A DNA stretch of 64,000 nucleotides. It comes from Heloderma charlesbogerti. Taxonomy: Eukaryota; Chordata; Lepidosauria; Squamata; Helodermatidae. Below the pieces are notes generated by a model. That model ran no database searches and had not been told where the DNA came from. It saw only the letters and a list, made by a program, of their open reading frames with translations. Shown piece by piece: positions 22,853 through 32,952 of this stretch. The translations under genes and the position numbers were made by a program. Where the stretch lies: NCBI GenBank assembly GCA_026122225.1, contig JANEZZ010001668.1, positions 118,119 to 182,118 on the forward strand. Reading direction: 5' to 3'. Position 1 is the first letter of the stretch. Each line of letters starts with the position of its first letter.

Positions 22853-25834
22853 TTAGTTCCATTGTCGTATTGCTCTAACAGTCAGGAAGTTTTTCCTGAT
22901 GTTCAGCCGGAATCTGGCTTCTTGTAACTTGAGCCCATTATTCCATGTCCTGCACTCTGGGATGATCGACAAGAGATCCAGGCCTTCCTCTCTGTGACAG
23001 CCTTTCAAGTACTTGAACAGTGCTATCATATCTCCCCTCAGTCTTCTCTTCTCAAGGCTAAACATGCCCAGGTCCTTCAGTCTCTCTTCATAGGGCTTTG
23101 TTTCCAGTCCCCTGATCATCTTTGTTGCCCTCCTCTGAACCCTCTCCACTTTGTCTGCATCCTCCTTAAAGTGTGGTGCCCAGAACTGGACACAGTACTC
23201 CAGATGAGGCCTCACCAGTGCTGAGTAGAGGGGAACTAGTACTTCTCGGGATTTGGAAGTGATGCTTCTATGAATGCAGCCCAAAATAGCATTGGCCTTT
23301 TTTGCAGCCATATCACATTGTTGGCTCATATTCAGCTTGTGATCAACAACAATTCCAAGATCCTTCACGCTTGTAGTGTTGTTGAGCCACGTATCCCCCA
23401 TCTTGTAACTGTACATTTGGTTTCTTTTTCCTAAGTGCAGAACTTGGCATTTATCCCTATTAAATGTCATTCTGTTGTTTTCTGCCCAGTGCTCCAGTCT
23501 ATCCAGATCACTTTGAATTTTGTTTCTCTCTTCCAGGGTATTACCTATCCTGCCCCATTTGGTGTCATCTGCAAATTTGATCAGCATTCCCTGCACCTCC
23601 GCCTCCAAGTCATTAATAAAAATGTTGAAGAGCACTGGGCCCAGGAGTGAGCCCTGCGGTACCCCGCTCGTTCCCTCTCCCCAGTTTGAGAAAGTCCCAT
23701 TGAGAAGCACTCTTTGAGTCTAGTTCTGTAGCCAACTGTGGATCCACCGGATGGTTGTTTCGTGTAGCCCACTTTGAGCTAGTTTGCTCATCAGGAGATC
23801 ATGGGGCACTTTGTCGAAAGCTTTGCTGAAATCAAGGTATAGGATATCTACAGCATTCCCACAGTCCACAAGGGAGGTGACTTGATCAAAAAAGGAGATC
23901 AGATTCGTCTGGCAGGACTTGTTTTTGACAAATCCATGTTGGCTTCGAGTAATCACTGCATTGTTTTCAAGGTGCTTACAGATGGATTGCTTCATCATCT
24001 GCTCCAGAATTTTCCCAGGGATTGATGTCAGACTGACTGGTCTGTAGTTCCCAGGTTCCTCCTTTTTACCCTTTTTGAAGATAGGGACAACATTAGCCCT
24101 CCTCCAGTCATCTGGCACTTCCCCCGTCCTCCATGATTGCTCAAAGAGAATAGACAGCGGTTCTGAGAGTTCTTCTGCCAGTTCCTTCATTACTCTAGGG
24201 TGCAGTTCATCTGGCCCTGGAGATTTGACCTCATTCAAAGTCATTAGGTGTTCCTTGACAGTATGCCTATCGATCTCAAGCTGCAATCCTGCCCCTTCAG
24301 CCTGTACTTCGCCTTTGCCAGGGGGGTCATAGGCCCTCTTTTGGGAGAGGACTGAGCCAAAGTAGGAATTGAGCACCTCTGCCTTTTCTTTGTCATCTCT
24401 TATCATTTTGCCATCCTTATTTAATAGCTGAACCACCATTTCTTTCCTCTGCCTTTTACTATGCACGTAGCTGAAGAAAGCCTTTTTGTTGTTTTTAGCC
24501 TCCCTCGCTAACCTCAGCTCGTTCTCAGGTTTAGCCTTCCTGACGCCATCCCTGCAATTCTGTGCTACCTGCCTGTACTCTTCCTTTGTTACTTGGCCTT
24601 CTTTCCACTTCCTATATGTGTCCTTTTTTGTTTTCAGGTCATCCCTAAGCTTTTTGTGAAGCCACATTGGCTTCTTCTGTTGTCTTCCACCTTTTCTTCT
24701 TGTTGGAATGGTTTGTGATTGTGCCTTGAGAATTTCCTTTTTTAAAAGCTCCCACCCATCTTGGACTCCTTTTCTCGTTAGTGTCGCTCGCCATGGGGCC
24801 TTACTGATCATTGTTCTGAGTTTATTAAAATCAGCTTTCCTAAAATCCAGGGTACGCGTTTGACTACACTCAGCTTTTGCTTCCCTTAGAACCAAGAACT
24901 CAAGTACAACATGGTCGCTTTCCCCCAGAGTTCCTGTAACTGCTACTTGATCCACTAAGTCATCTCTGTTGGTTAGGATCAAGTCAAGTATAGCCGATCC
25001 TCTAGTTCCTTCCTCTACTTTCTGGAGGAGGAAGTTATCCGCCACACAAGTCAGGAATTTCCTGGAGGGGCCATATTTTGCAGAATTTGTCTCCCAACAA
25101 ATATCGGGGAAATTGAAGTCCCCCATTACTACTACATCATGCTTCCTTGAAACATTGGCTATTTGCTTTTCCAAAGTTTCATCCTCGTCTTCTCCTTGGT
25201 TGGGTGGCCGGCAGTAGACCCCGACCACCAGGTTCCCTTTATTCTTTGCTCCATTTATTTTGATCCAGATGCTCTCGATGGGGCTACCAAGCTCCTCCTC
25301 CTGTATTTCTGTGCAGCGATATGTATTTTTCACATACAGTGCAACCCCACCTCCCTTTCTGTTCCTCCTGTTCTTTTTGAACAAGTTATATCCTTCAATT
25401 GCTGTATTCCAGTCATGAGAGTCATCCCACCAAGTCTCAGTTATACCTATCAAGTCATAATTTCCCTCCTGTATTAAGAGTTCAAGTTCGTTCTGTTTGT
25501 TTCCCATACTCTGGGCATTAGTATATAGACATGGAAGACCATGTGCTTCATAGTCTGGCTTTCTTCCTACATGTGTCTGAAGACTATTATTGGGCGCTAT
25601 CAGAGCTGTTCTCTCCGTTGCAGTGCATGCACCTACGTCCATTGTTACCCCCAACATTACATCTCCCTTCCCCGTAGGATTCAGTTTAAAGCCCTGCTGA
25701 TGAAGTTCTTCATGCTGTAGCCAAACACATTCTTCCCATCCTTTGTGAGGTGCAACCCGTCCCTTGCCAACAGCCCATCTTCCAGGAAGTATAGCCCGTG
25801 GTCCCAGAATCCAAATCTCTCTCGTCGGCACCAC
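22853..25834 (-). pseudogene. CR1 ORF2: endonuclease and reverse transcriptase, one stop
   Basis: An open frame of 704 codons (25834 to 23720) is followed in the same frame by at least 285 more codons to 22853, separated only by a TAG at 23720-23722. The N-terminal AP-endonuclease shows TETWW, GDFN and SDH blocks. The reverse transcriptase shows YLDFSKAFDKVPH, VPQGS and the FADDTK box (palm aspartates). The related copy near 62.4 kb has a TGG codon where this one has TAG, so a single base change inactivated an otherwise intact ORF. The protein would nick the target and prime reverse transcription. It is not a host gene. Confidence 0.92.
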
Positions 25835-25850
25835 CTTCGTAGCCAGTCAT

Positions 25851-26656
25851 TCACCGGAGTATTTTTCGTTCCCTTTCTATCCCTCTTCTAACTACTGGAA
25901 GGATGGATGAGAAAACTATCTGGGCCCCAAAGTTCTTGAGTTTCCTTCCCAAAGCTTCAAAGTCTGACGTGATCCCATGGATGAGAAGAAAGGGATACCT
26001 GTCAGCGGGCTTTATGAGTGCAGGCAACCTTTCAGTCACGTCTCTAATCTGTCCTCCTGGGAGACAACATACCTGGCGAGTCCACGGGTCTTCGCGACAT
26101 ACTTGGGTCTCGATCCCACGCAGCAAGAAGTCTCCCACTACTACCACTCTTCTCTTCTTCTTGTAGGCCTGGGTTTCATCGCCTCTGTTTGACTGACCTT
26201 CAGCCTCTTGCTCACTCTCATGTAGGTTCCCCTGTGATTCTTCCTCTGCAGGCTGTCCTCCAGTCTCACCCTCAAGTACCTGGAATCGGTTCCACAGCTC
26301 CACTGGTGCAGAGTGGCGTCTAGTTCTTCTTCTCCTGTCACCCTTTTCCAAGGAGTATCCTCTACTCCATTTTTCTTCTCCTCAGCGTTTCCCACTTCTG
26401 CCACATCTTGCTGTTGCCCTTCAAGCTTCTGGTCTTCCCTTTGCTGCTGTAGTTCCCCCATTCTGTCCAAAAACTCTTCGTGTTCTCTTATTCCCCGGAG
26501 GGTCGACAGTTGCCGCTCCAGTCCACTTACTTTTTCTTCCAGCAGTGTGATCAACTTGCACTTGTTGCAGGTGTAGGCCATGTTGTTCTCAGGCAAGAAT
26601 ACAAACATTGCACACACCTTGCAGGTCACCACCACTGCAGAGTCCTGTCCTTCCAT
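25851..26656 (-). pseudogene. CR1 ORF1: zinc-finger and SGNH-esterase-like, frameshifted
   Basis: The first part (26656 to about 26345) encodes a Cys-rich start (CKVCAMFVF, then CNKCKLI) and a coiled-coil-like segment. The frame then shifts near 26345 and continues to 25851 with VVVVGDFLLRGIE and LLIHGITSDFEALGRKL. In CR1 ORF1 esterase domains the first block normally reads GDS with the nucleophilic serine. Here the serine is Phe and the later G-x-N-D block is not recognisable, so esterase activity is expected to be lost even without the frameshift. Confidence 0.75.
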
Positions 26657-27099
26657 TGCCTCTTTTTCCTTTTTGTGTCTAGCTTTGTGATTGTTCTAGA
26701 CTAGCCTGTGCCTGCTCCTCTACTCAGTAGAGGTTAAAAGCAGAGTCCCACTGGTGTGGAAGGGTGTGTTACAAGACAAATAAATGGAAAAAAGTTAGTT
26801 AAAAAATAAAATGAAAAAATGAAAAAAAAATGTTAGGGGCCTCCCCCTTGACCTCCCCTGGCCAACTCCTGTTTGCTCCCCCTGTTCTCGCCCTCTCTCT
26901 GGGAGCTTGCTTGCTTCTGTAGTCCCTGGACCAGCTGGAGCAGCTTGCTCTGCTCTGCTCAGTTGGGAGGTGGGAAACAGATATCTCATAGAGCTCTTGA
27001 GTACTCTGAGTGGCACTGTTTTCAAGGGCTCAAAGGGCTCTTGGGTTATTGCCTTGAGAGGTTCCACGCAGGGGAGCTGTGCACAATGGGTGGGCTGCT

Positions 27100-29340
27100 G
27101 AGAGTTGCTCCTCCAAGCAGCCGTTTTGAGATGGGGATACCCACTGGTCAGTGGCCACCCTTGGTGAACACAGGAAAATGAGAATGGCAAGAACGAATTT
27201 GAGGGATTCAAGAAAGCTCTGTCTTGGGTGAAAGGCAGGGCCAAAGCAGAGGAGGAGCCTGAGCCAGCCAGGCTGTGGCAAAGCTTTGTCACATGGTCCC
27301 CGCCTTTCCTGGACAATGTGGAGACACAACCCAGTGGGTGCCTCCTCACCTGCTGCCAAAAAGCCCATAAAGATGGCAACAGACAAGCCTCTTTGGGGAA
27401 GCTGTTCCATAAGCAGAGTGCCACTATCAAAAAAGCCCTGACCTGAGAGTCGCCTGCCTCATTTCATGGACACTCGGAGCAGGGCCTCTAAAGATCTTAC
27501 AGCTCAGGTGGGCATACATGGGAGAAGGTAATCTTTCAGGTAACCTAAACCAAAGCCATTTAGAGCTTTGAAGGTTAAAACTAACACTTGGGCCTGGGTC
27601 AAAATGCCTAGTCCCACGAGCAGCGAAGTGAGCAAATTTGCTGATGACACCAAATTATTTGGGGTGGTTAAAACAAAAAAAGGGACAGCAGAGAGCTCCA
27701 AAAGGATCTCTCCAAACTGGGGGAACAGGCATTACAATGGCAAATGTGGTTCACTGTAAACCAGTGTAAACTTGATGGCAATATAGCCCAACTTCACATA
27801 TAGCAATATTGATGGAGTCTGAGCTGGCAGGGACTAATCAAGGAAGGGATCTTGGGGTGGTGGATAGCTCAGTGAGACTGTAGAGCCAGTGTGTGACTTC
27901 TGTGATAAATTCCATGGTGGGGATCATTAGGAAAGGAAGTGAAATAAAACTGCCAATATCGTAATGACCCTAGAATACTGTGTATAGTTCTGGTCACTGT
28001 ACCTCAAAAAGAATATTGTAGAGCTGGAGAAGGTAATGCAAAGTGCAACCCAAATGATCAAGGGGCTGGAGCAACAGCATAGAAAAAAGGCAAGTAAGGG
28101 CAGGGGGAGACATAATAGAGATGTATAAAATTGTGCTGAGTGCGAAGGAAGTGAATAGCTAGTAGTGTTTCTTCCCCTCTAATGATTCTAGAACCTGGGA
28201 TCATCCAGTGCAGCTTAATGGTGGGAGACAAAACTTCACACTGCATAAATTGTGGAATTTGCCACCACATGTAGTGATAGCTGCTAACTTGGATGGTTTT
28301 AAAGGGGGATTAGACAACTTCACAGAGGCGAAGGCTGTCAGTAGTTACTAATCACAATGGCTATATGCTACCTCCAGTACCACAGGCACTCTGCCTCTGA
28401 ATACCAGTTGCTGAAGAACACGAGCAGGAGGGTGCTGTTGTGCTTGTGGGCTTCCCAGGGCATCAGGTTAGCCACTGTGGGAGCGGAATGCTGGACAGCA
28501 TAGGCCTTTGGTCTGATCCAGCATGGCGATTATGTTCTTAGCTAATAATCTTGCAGCCCTGTTCTAAACCAACTACAGCTTTCAGCTGTGTTTAAAGGCA
28601 GCCCCATGTACAGTGTGTAACAGTTGCCAGAGCACAGGTAATTGTGGCCAAGTGATCACCATCTAGGTGAGGCTGCAGCTGGCACATCAACCCAAGTGGA
28701 CAAAAGATGCTCTGAGCCCCTGCAGGCATGTGAGCTTTGAATGACAATGCTGGATCAATATGTACCCCCAGACTGTGAATCTGATCCATCAGGGGAGAGC
28801 AAACCAACCTAGAACAGGCTGAACACCATTCACCCAAATGGACAAATCACCTCCATCTTTTCTGGATTGAGTCCGTTTACACTCATCCAGTTGACTTGGC
28901 CAAGCACCGATTGAGGGCAGCCACAGCCTCACCTCCACCTGTAAAAAAAAAAGGGGGATAAAAGGGGCTGCCAGCAGCATCCTGCTGGCACCCCCCAGGC
29001 CTGATCTCTGGATGACCTCTCCTCCGAAGTTTCATGTAGACATTAAACAGCATGGGAGAAAGAACTGCGGAACTCCAAAGCAGGGCAGCCAAGGGACTGA
29101 CCAGCCATGCCCCAGCCCCCTCGCTGGAATCAGCCATCCAAGTAGGCGTGCAGCCACTGCCAAGCAGTGACTCCCACACCCAGCTTGGATAGCCTATCCA
29201 GAAGGATGCCATAGCTGATGGGATCAAAAGCTGCTAAGAGACAACCCAGAGAATCAAGAGGGCCCCCCTCCCCTTGGCTTTCTCTCAGTTGGCGAGGCTG
29301 CATTATCCCCACAGTAGGATGTATCTTGTACATGCAGTAG
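27100..29340 (-). mobile_element. L2-clade LINE, split by a CR1-like insertion
   Basis: On the - strand the right part (28545-29340) encodes decayed L2 reverse transcriptase, for example ILLDRLSKLGVGVT, VLSPMLFNVYMK, AALNRCLAKS and PHLDGDHLATI. The left part (about 27100-27605) continues the same ORF with VLVLTFKALNGFGLGYLKDY and LWNSFPKEA. The two halves are parted by the + strand element at 27610-28544. All frames are broken. The left limit is approximate. Confidence 0.75.
27610..28544 (+). mobile_element. CR1/L3-like LINE fragment nested in L2
   Basis: Starts in reverse transcriptase at the FADDTK box (SKFADDTKLFGVVKTKKG) and runs to the 3' end resembling 'ggtctgatccagcatggcga'. It lies opposite to and inside the L2 element, so it inserted later. 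The same family occurs at 11.96-12.99, 38.30-39.51 and 54.54-54.87 kb. Confidence 0.75.
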
Positions 29341-29516
29341 ATGTGGTTGGTCCTGGTCTAAAAACCATTTTTATGTCTGTGCAGCAGTGGGGAGATAGAA
29401 GGAGCAGCCCTGAGAGGTGGGAGCTGAGCCTGGGCTGAGCCTAAAATCAGAGGTTCCAGCCTGGGAGCACTCTGCTTCCAAAGCCCCAGTGGAGTTGACG
29501 CTCTCTCCTGTTCCAG

Positions 29517-29711
29517 ACCCCGTTTCCAGAAAAAGTGTGAAGTCTGCACACAGTACCAGGAACAGATACTCCAGCCAATGGACCCTCCCCAAGTGCCAGG
29601 CCTCCACCCCAGCACGGACCCTCGCCTCTGACTGGAGGGCGGCTGGCTCCCAGCACGGCGTCACAGTGACAGAAAGTGACAGTTACAGCGCAAGCTTGTC
29701 CCAGGATACAG
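29517..29711 (+). CDS. DSCAML1: DSCAML1 exon: cytoplasmic, with GC donor
   Basis: Acceptor tgttccag|acccc; 195 nt. It encodes NPVSRKSVKSAHSTRNRYSS, QWTLPKCQASTPARTLASDW and ESDSYSASLSQDT. The reading frame requires the exon to end at ACAG followed by GCAAGT. This is a near-perfect GC-type donor and the second GC-AG intron of this gene. The next exon continues DKGRNSMVS. Confidence 0.95.
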
Positions 29712-29948
29712 GCAAGTCGAGATGAGATGATGCGCCACAGAGCAAGCTTCTTCCCAGGCTGCTGAGCGATCCATGCCCTCCTCTCTTGCTCTGCCCACCT
29801 GAGGCCCTGCTGCACTAGCACCTCCGCCCGCCCCCCCCCGTCGCCTTGACCACATCTGGGAAAAGGCGACGGGAGAGCCATGCAGGGCCCTGGCAGAATT
29901 CAAGCTGAAGGCAGGTTCTGCAACTCTGGTCTCTCTTTGCTCCTGCAG

Positions 29949-30260
29949 ACAAAGGGCGGAACAGCATGGTGTCCACGGAGAGTGCCTCCTCTACCTATGA
30001 GGAGCTGGCCCGAGCCTATGAACATGCGAAACTTGAGGAGCAGCTGCAGCATGCCAAGTTTGAAATCACTGAGTGCTTCATCTCTGACAGTTCCTCCGAC
30101 CAGATGACCACAGGCACCAATGAGAATGCTGACAGCATGACATCCATGAGCACCCCTTCAGAGCCAGGCATCTGCCGCTTCACTGCCTCTCCTCCCAAAC
30201 CACAGGACAGCGACCGTGGCAAGGGCGTAGCTGTGCCTATCCCTCACCGAGCAAATAAAA
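29949..30260 (+). CDS. DSCAML1: DSCAML1 exon: cytoplasmic
   Basis: Acceptor ctcctgcag|acaaa, donor aaaa|gtgagc; 312 nt. It encodes [40 protein letters not shown] and [14 protein letters not shown]. These are the most conserved cytoplasmic motifs of the DSCAM family, with several Ser/Thr- and Tyr-rich potential phosphorylation sites. Confidence 0.97.
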
Positions 30261-30644
30261 GTGAGCATTAGGCAGCCGCTTCCAGCCTACACTCCTCTCC
30301 TTGTCCCCAAAGACTGCAGCAATGCCTGTAAATGCTACACCTGCCACCACCCATGTCCGAGGCGACTGTTTCCAGGAAAAAGCTGCCATCCTTGCTCCAC
30401 ATGGCACAGGGTTGGCTTCTGAGTGGGCAGTCCTCTGACACAGGACACCTGAGGAGAACCTTTCTTTAAAGTGGCATTTCCTGGAGAAGCCGCAGCTAGT
30501 GAGAGAATTTGAGCACTTGCAAGTCCTTGCCAGGGGGTGGGGGAGTTAGGTGGTGCAGAGAGCATGGGGAGAACTTTGTGGCTTTGTGGGGGGGGCATCA
30601 TAGTGAAAGCTGCTGATGCATCCCCCTATTTCTGTCTTCTGCAG
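30261..30644 (+). other. DSCAML1 last intron
   Basis: 384 bases between canonical GTGAGC and CTTCTGCAG; nothing else was recognised. Confidence 0.7.
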
Positions 30645-31093
30645 GTGATTACTGCAACCTGCCTTTATACATGAAATCTGAAACGTTCTTCCGCAAGCCT
30701 GACCTTCACGAGCCCTGCCCAGCGGTGCCGCCCCGTGAGGCCTCCATCCGAAATCTGGCTCGGGCCTACCACACTCAAGCCAGACACCTGACCTTGGATG
30801 CCAGCAGCAAAGCAGTGGCTGGGCCCCACGTGAGCGCTGCCACGACGACCTTACCTCAGAGAACTGCTGCCATGTCTGGCACGGCAGGTGCTGCCCCCAC
30901 TGCTGCCCCTGCCCCCTCTGCCCCTGTGCCAGGCACTGAACCCACACCTGCCCCCACCGCTGAGCCACGCTTGCCCTCCCACACCAAAATAGGAGGGTCC
31001 AGAGACTCGCTCCTAGAAATGAGCACATCTGGTATAGGGAGGTCTCAGAAGCAGGGAGCTGGCGCCTATTCAAAGTCCTATACACTGGTGTAG
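30645..31093 (+). CDS. DSCAML1: DSCAML1 last coding exon
   Basis: Acceptor cttctgcag|gtgat; 449 nt to the TAG at 31091-31093. It encodes SDYCNLPLYMKSETFFRK, VPPREASIRNLARAYHTQAR, an Ala/Pro/Thr-rich low-complexity stretch, then GGSRDSLLEMSTSGIGRSQK and the terminus SYTLV. The last residues (T-L-V) fit a class I PDZ-binding motif, as in other DSCAM proteins. The low-complexity part is the region most likely to vary between species. Confidence 0.97.
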
Positions 31094-31145
31094 CAATGGA
31101 CACGAGACGACAGACTTTGATCTTTTCCTGCGTTATTTATATCGA

Positions 31146-31151
31146 AATAAA
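31146..31151 (+). terminator. Polyadenylation signal AATAAA (proximal)
   Basis: AATAAA lies 52 bases after the DSCAML1 stop codon, with a T-rich stretch (gttttttgtat) about 20 bases downstream. It would give a very short 3' UTR. Confidence 0.55.
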
Positions 31152-31503
31152 AGAAGCTCTTGTACAGAACGGACGTTTTTTGTATAAATGAAGCTATTTT
31201 CTTCTTCTTCTTCTTGAAACCTGAGGGTAAAAATCAACCACAGGTGCAAAGCATTTAGGAATTTCTTTTTCTGAAGGTTTTGCTCTCTGTTTCACGTCAT
31301 GGAGGAGAGCACCATAGTCAAGGGTGCGCATGCCCTCCCCGGTACTCTTTCCCTGACCAAGCACCTCTGTAGGCTTTGAAGAGACCCTTTTGAGACATCG
31401 CATGTTGTTTTACTGTTTGAAAAACCATGGGACTTGCTTCAAGTTGCATCTGCCTCTGTGTTAATATCTTTTTCTATAAAAACAAAAAGCCAGCGCAGTG
31501 TGC

Positions 31504-31509
31504 AATAAA
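31504..31509 (+). terminator. Polyadenylation signal AATAAA (distal)
   Basis: AATAAA about 410 bases after the stop, followed by a T-rich and then a GT-rich region (ctttgtctggggtggg). This is a suitable arrangement for cleavage. Confidence 0.55.
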
Positions 31510-31529
31510 AGTTATCTTTCTATAACATC

Positions 31530-32952
31530 AGAGCCCTTTGTCTGGGGTGGGCCAGACCTATACGAGCATGAAAAGCGTCATAATGCAGTAGGCCATGTCC
31601 TGAAGACAGATACCACTCTCCTGCTGACCAAGTGTCACGTGGAAAAAGACCTGGCAGGGTGGGTTGTTGAAAAGCACAATTTCACCAGATTGTTAAGCCT
31701 GAGAAATAACTGCCCATTACTTAGCAAGACAGATGTACTGTCTAGAAAAGAGAAGGAAAATGCCAGGAGGACACTATGGCAATGATATAGGAACTCTCTC
31801 TCTCTCTCTCAGCATTCTGCTCGGGTTTGTCAGAGTCCGTTGCCCCAGGGGCATGTCCTGTAATTATACATTCCATTTTGAAGACTCCTCCAGGTCCCAT
31901 CCATCAATGACATGTCACACATTAAGCTGCTCATAATTTTATACATAAACCTCTTAAACACTATTTTAACATTCCTTATGTATAATATATGATGTGACCT
32001 CCTGAAGTGCCATTTTCCTTTCTAAGATATAAAGGAAGTAAAATCAGAACTGTCTCATGGGGATTAGGGCAGAGAGGCCACGGGCTGCTACTTGTTTACT
32101 GCAAGCAGAGCCAAATCTTCCATTTGGGAGGAGCCAAGAGTTTTGTTTTTACTGAGGGTGGGGAAGAGAATAGTGGGAGTTTCCACATCAGACCCCCTAT
32201 TTGAGGTTAGCCCTGTTTGCCAGCCATCTGTCAGGATGCTTTGACTTGAATTCTTGCATTGAACAGAGGGTTGGACTCAGTGGTCTTATAGGCACCTTCC
32301 AACCCTACTATTCTGATTCTAAAGCTGGGCATTGCACACCCAGAAATGGCTGTGGGGCAGGGGAGTGTAGAAAAATGCACTGTCCGTGAACAGGGCTACC
32401 TTCCTAAACCAGGTTTACAGCACAGGAGTTGCTCTTTTTTAAACAGCACAGGTAGGCCGGCTGACTGCCACATGTGCTGTGCTTCACCTTCCTTCTGGAA
32501 ACTTCTGTGTCCGAGCAAGGCAAAGCCTCATCTGCTATGCTGTACTGGACGCCTCTCCCCCTGACCCCAACACCATTAACGGCTTTGTGATCAAGCACCA
32601 ATTTGTATTAAAACCCCAAACCCCATCTAGATAAGAGCTAACAGGTCCAAAACAAAAGCCCCACAGCTAGTAGTAGCCCATCCTGTGCTCATCAAGTGGT
32701 TAAGGCCTCCTGTAGCCAAGTTAGAAATCTCAAAACATTTGCAAACAATGGCGGAAAAACTTCAAGAGACTCGCTTACACGGAAAAGCTGCCCCCAAAGA
32801 TTGACGAGCCGGACACGGCACAAGGAAGGCAGCCAGGTTTTGCCAAGTCCTTTGTATCAGCAACACACAAGAATGTCGCCCCCCCTTCTGTTCCACCTTA
32901 AACAAACCACTCTTCCCTCAATTTCAAAGCAGCCACGAGCTGGGGCTGTGTT
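31530..32952. other. Spacer after DSCAML1, with a CR1 scrap
   Basis: AT-richer sequence with a (CT)n run near 31795 and a short CR1 3' scrap at about 32214-32322. No supported gene was seen on either strand. Confidence 0.55.
32214..32322 (+). mobile_element. CR1 3' terminal scrap
   Basis: 'gccagccatctgtcaggatg', 'ggttggactcagtggtctta' and 'aaccctactattctgattct' match the CR1 3' end of the other copies in the window. Confidence 0.85.

Larger units (their letters stand above)
22687..26760 (-). mobile_element. Near full-length CR1 retrotransposon
   Basis: A CR1-clade non-LTR retrotransposon inserted antisense to DSCAML1. From its 5' side (high coordinates) it has ORF1 (25851-26656, frameshifted) and ORF2 with endonuclease and reverse transcriptase (22853-25834, one in-frame stop). 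The 3' UTR ends with the CR1-type tail near 22687. Five other truncated copies in the window share its 3' sequence. The exact 5' end is uncertain; an A-rich stretch lies at about 26775-26832. It is the best preserved mobile element here, so probably relatively young. Confidence 0.92.
21249..29516 (+). other. DSCAML1 intron, 8.3 kb, filled with LINEs
   Basis: The largest DSCAML1 intron in the window. It contains a possible L2-like relic (about 21770-22085), a nearly full-length CR1 on the - strand (from 22687), and an L2 element on the - strand (about 27.1-29.34 kb) that is split by a CR1-like insertion on the + strand. No exon candidate was seen. Confidence 0.75.
202..31530 (+). other. DSCAML1: DSCAML1 gene, 3' half (17 coding exons and 3' UTR)
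   Basis: Down syndrome cell adhesion molecule-like 1 is a single-pass immunoglobulin-superfamily receptor that mediates homophilic recognition between neurites. The translated exons follow the known vertebrate DSCAML1 order: end of FN2, FN3, FN4, Ig10, FN5, FN6, membrane helix, and a cytoplasmic tail ending in YTLV. All 17 exons join in frame and total 3111 nt (1036 residues plus stop). DSCAML1 rather than DSCAM is indicated by stretches such as SRKSVKSAHSTRNRYSSQWT and by the C-terminal segment GRSQKQGAGAYSKSYTLV. The 5' part (signal peptide, Ig1-9, FN1) lies left of the window. Fifteen of the sixteen junctions visible here join in phase with GT-AG or GC-AG borders and no disrupting indel, so the gene looks intact. 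Confidence 0.97.
31094..31530 (+). other. DSCAML1: DSCAML1 3' UTR (inferred)
   Basis: Follows the stop codon and contains two AATAAA signals (31146 and 31504). The TC-rich stretch at 31200-31215 (ttcttcttcttc) is a short microsatellite. The actual transcript end was not determined. Confidence 0.6.

Noticed and set aside
32340..32620. Possible exon of a host gene on the + strand
   Set aside because: Only short frames, no matching splice sites and no conserved peptide.
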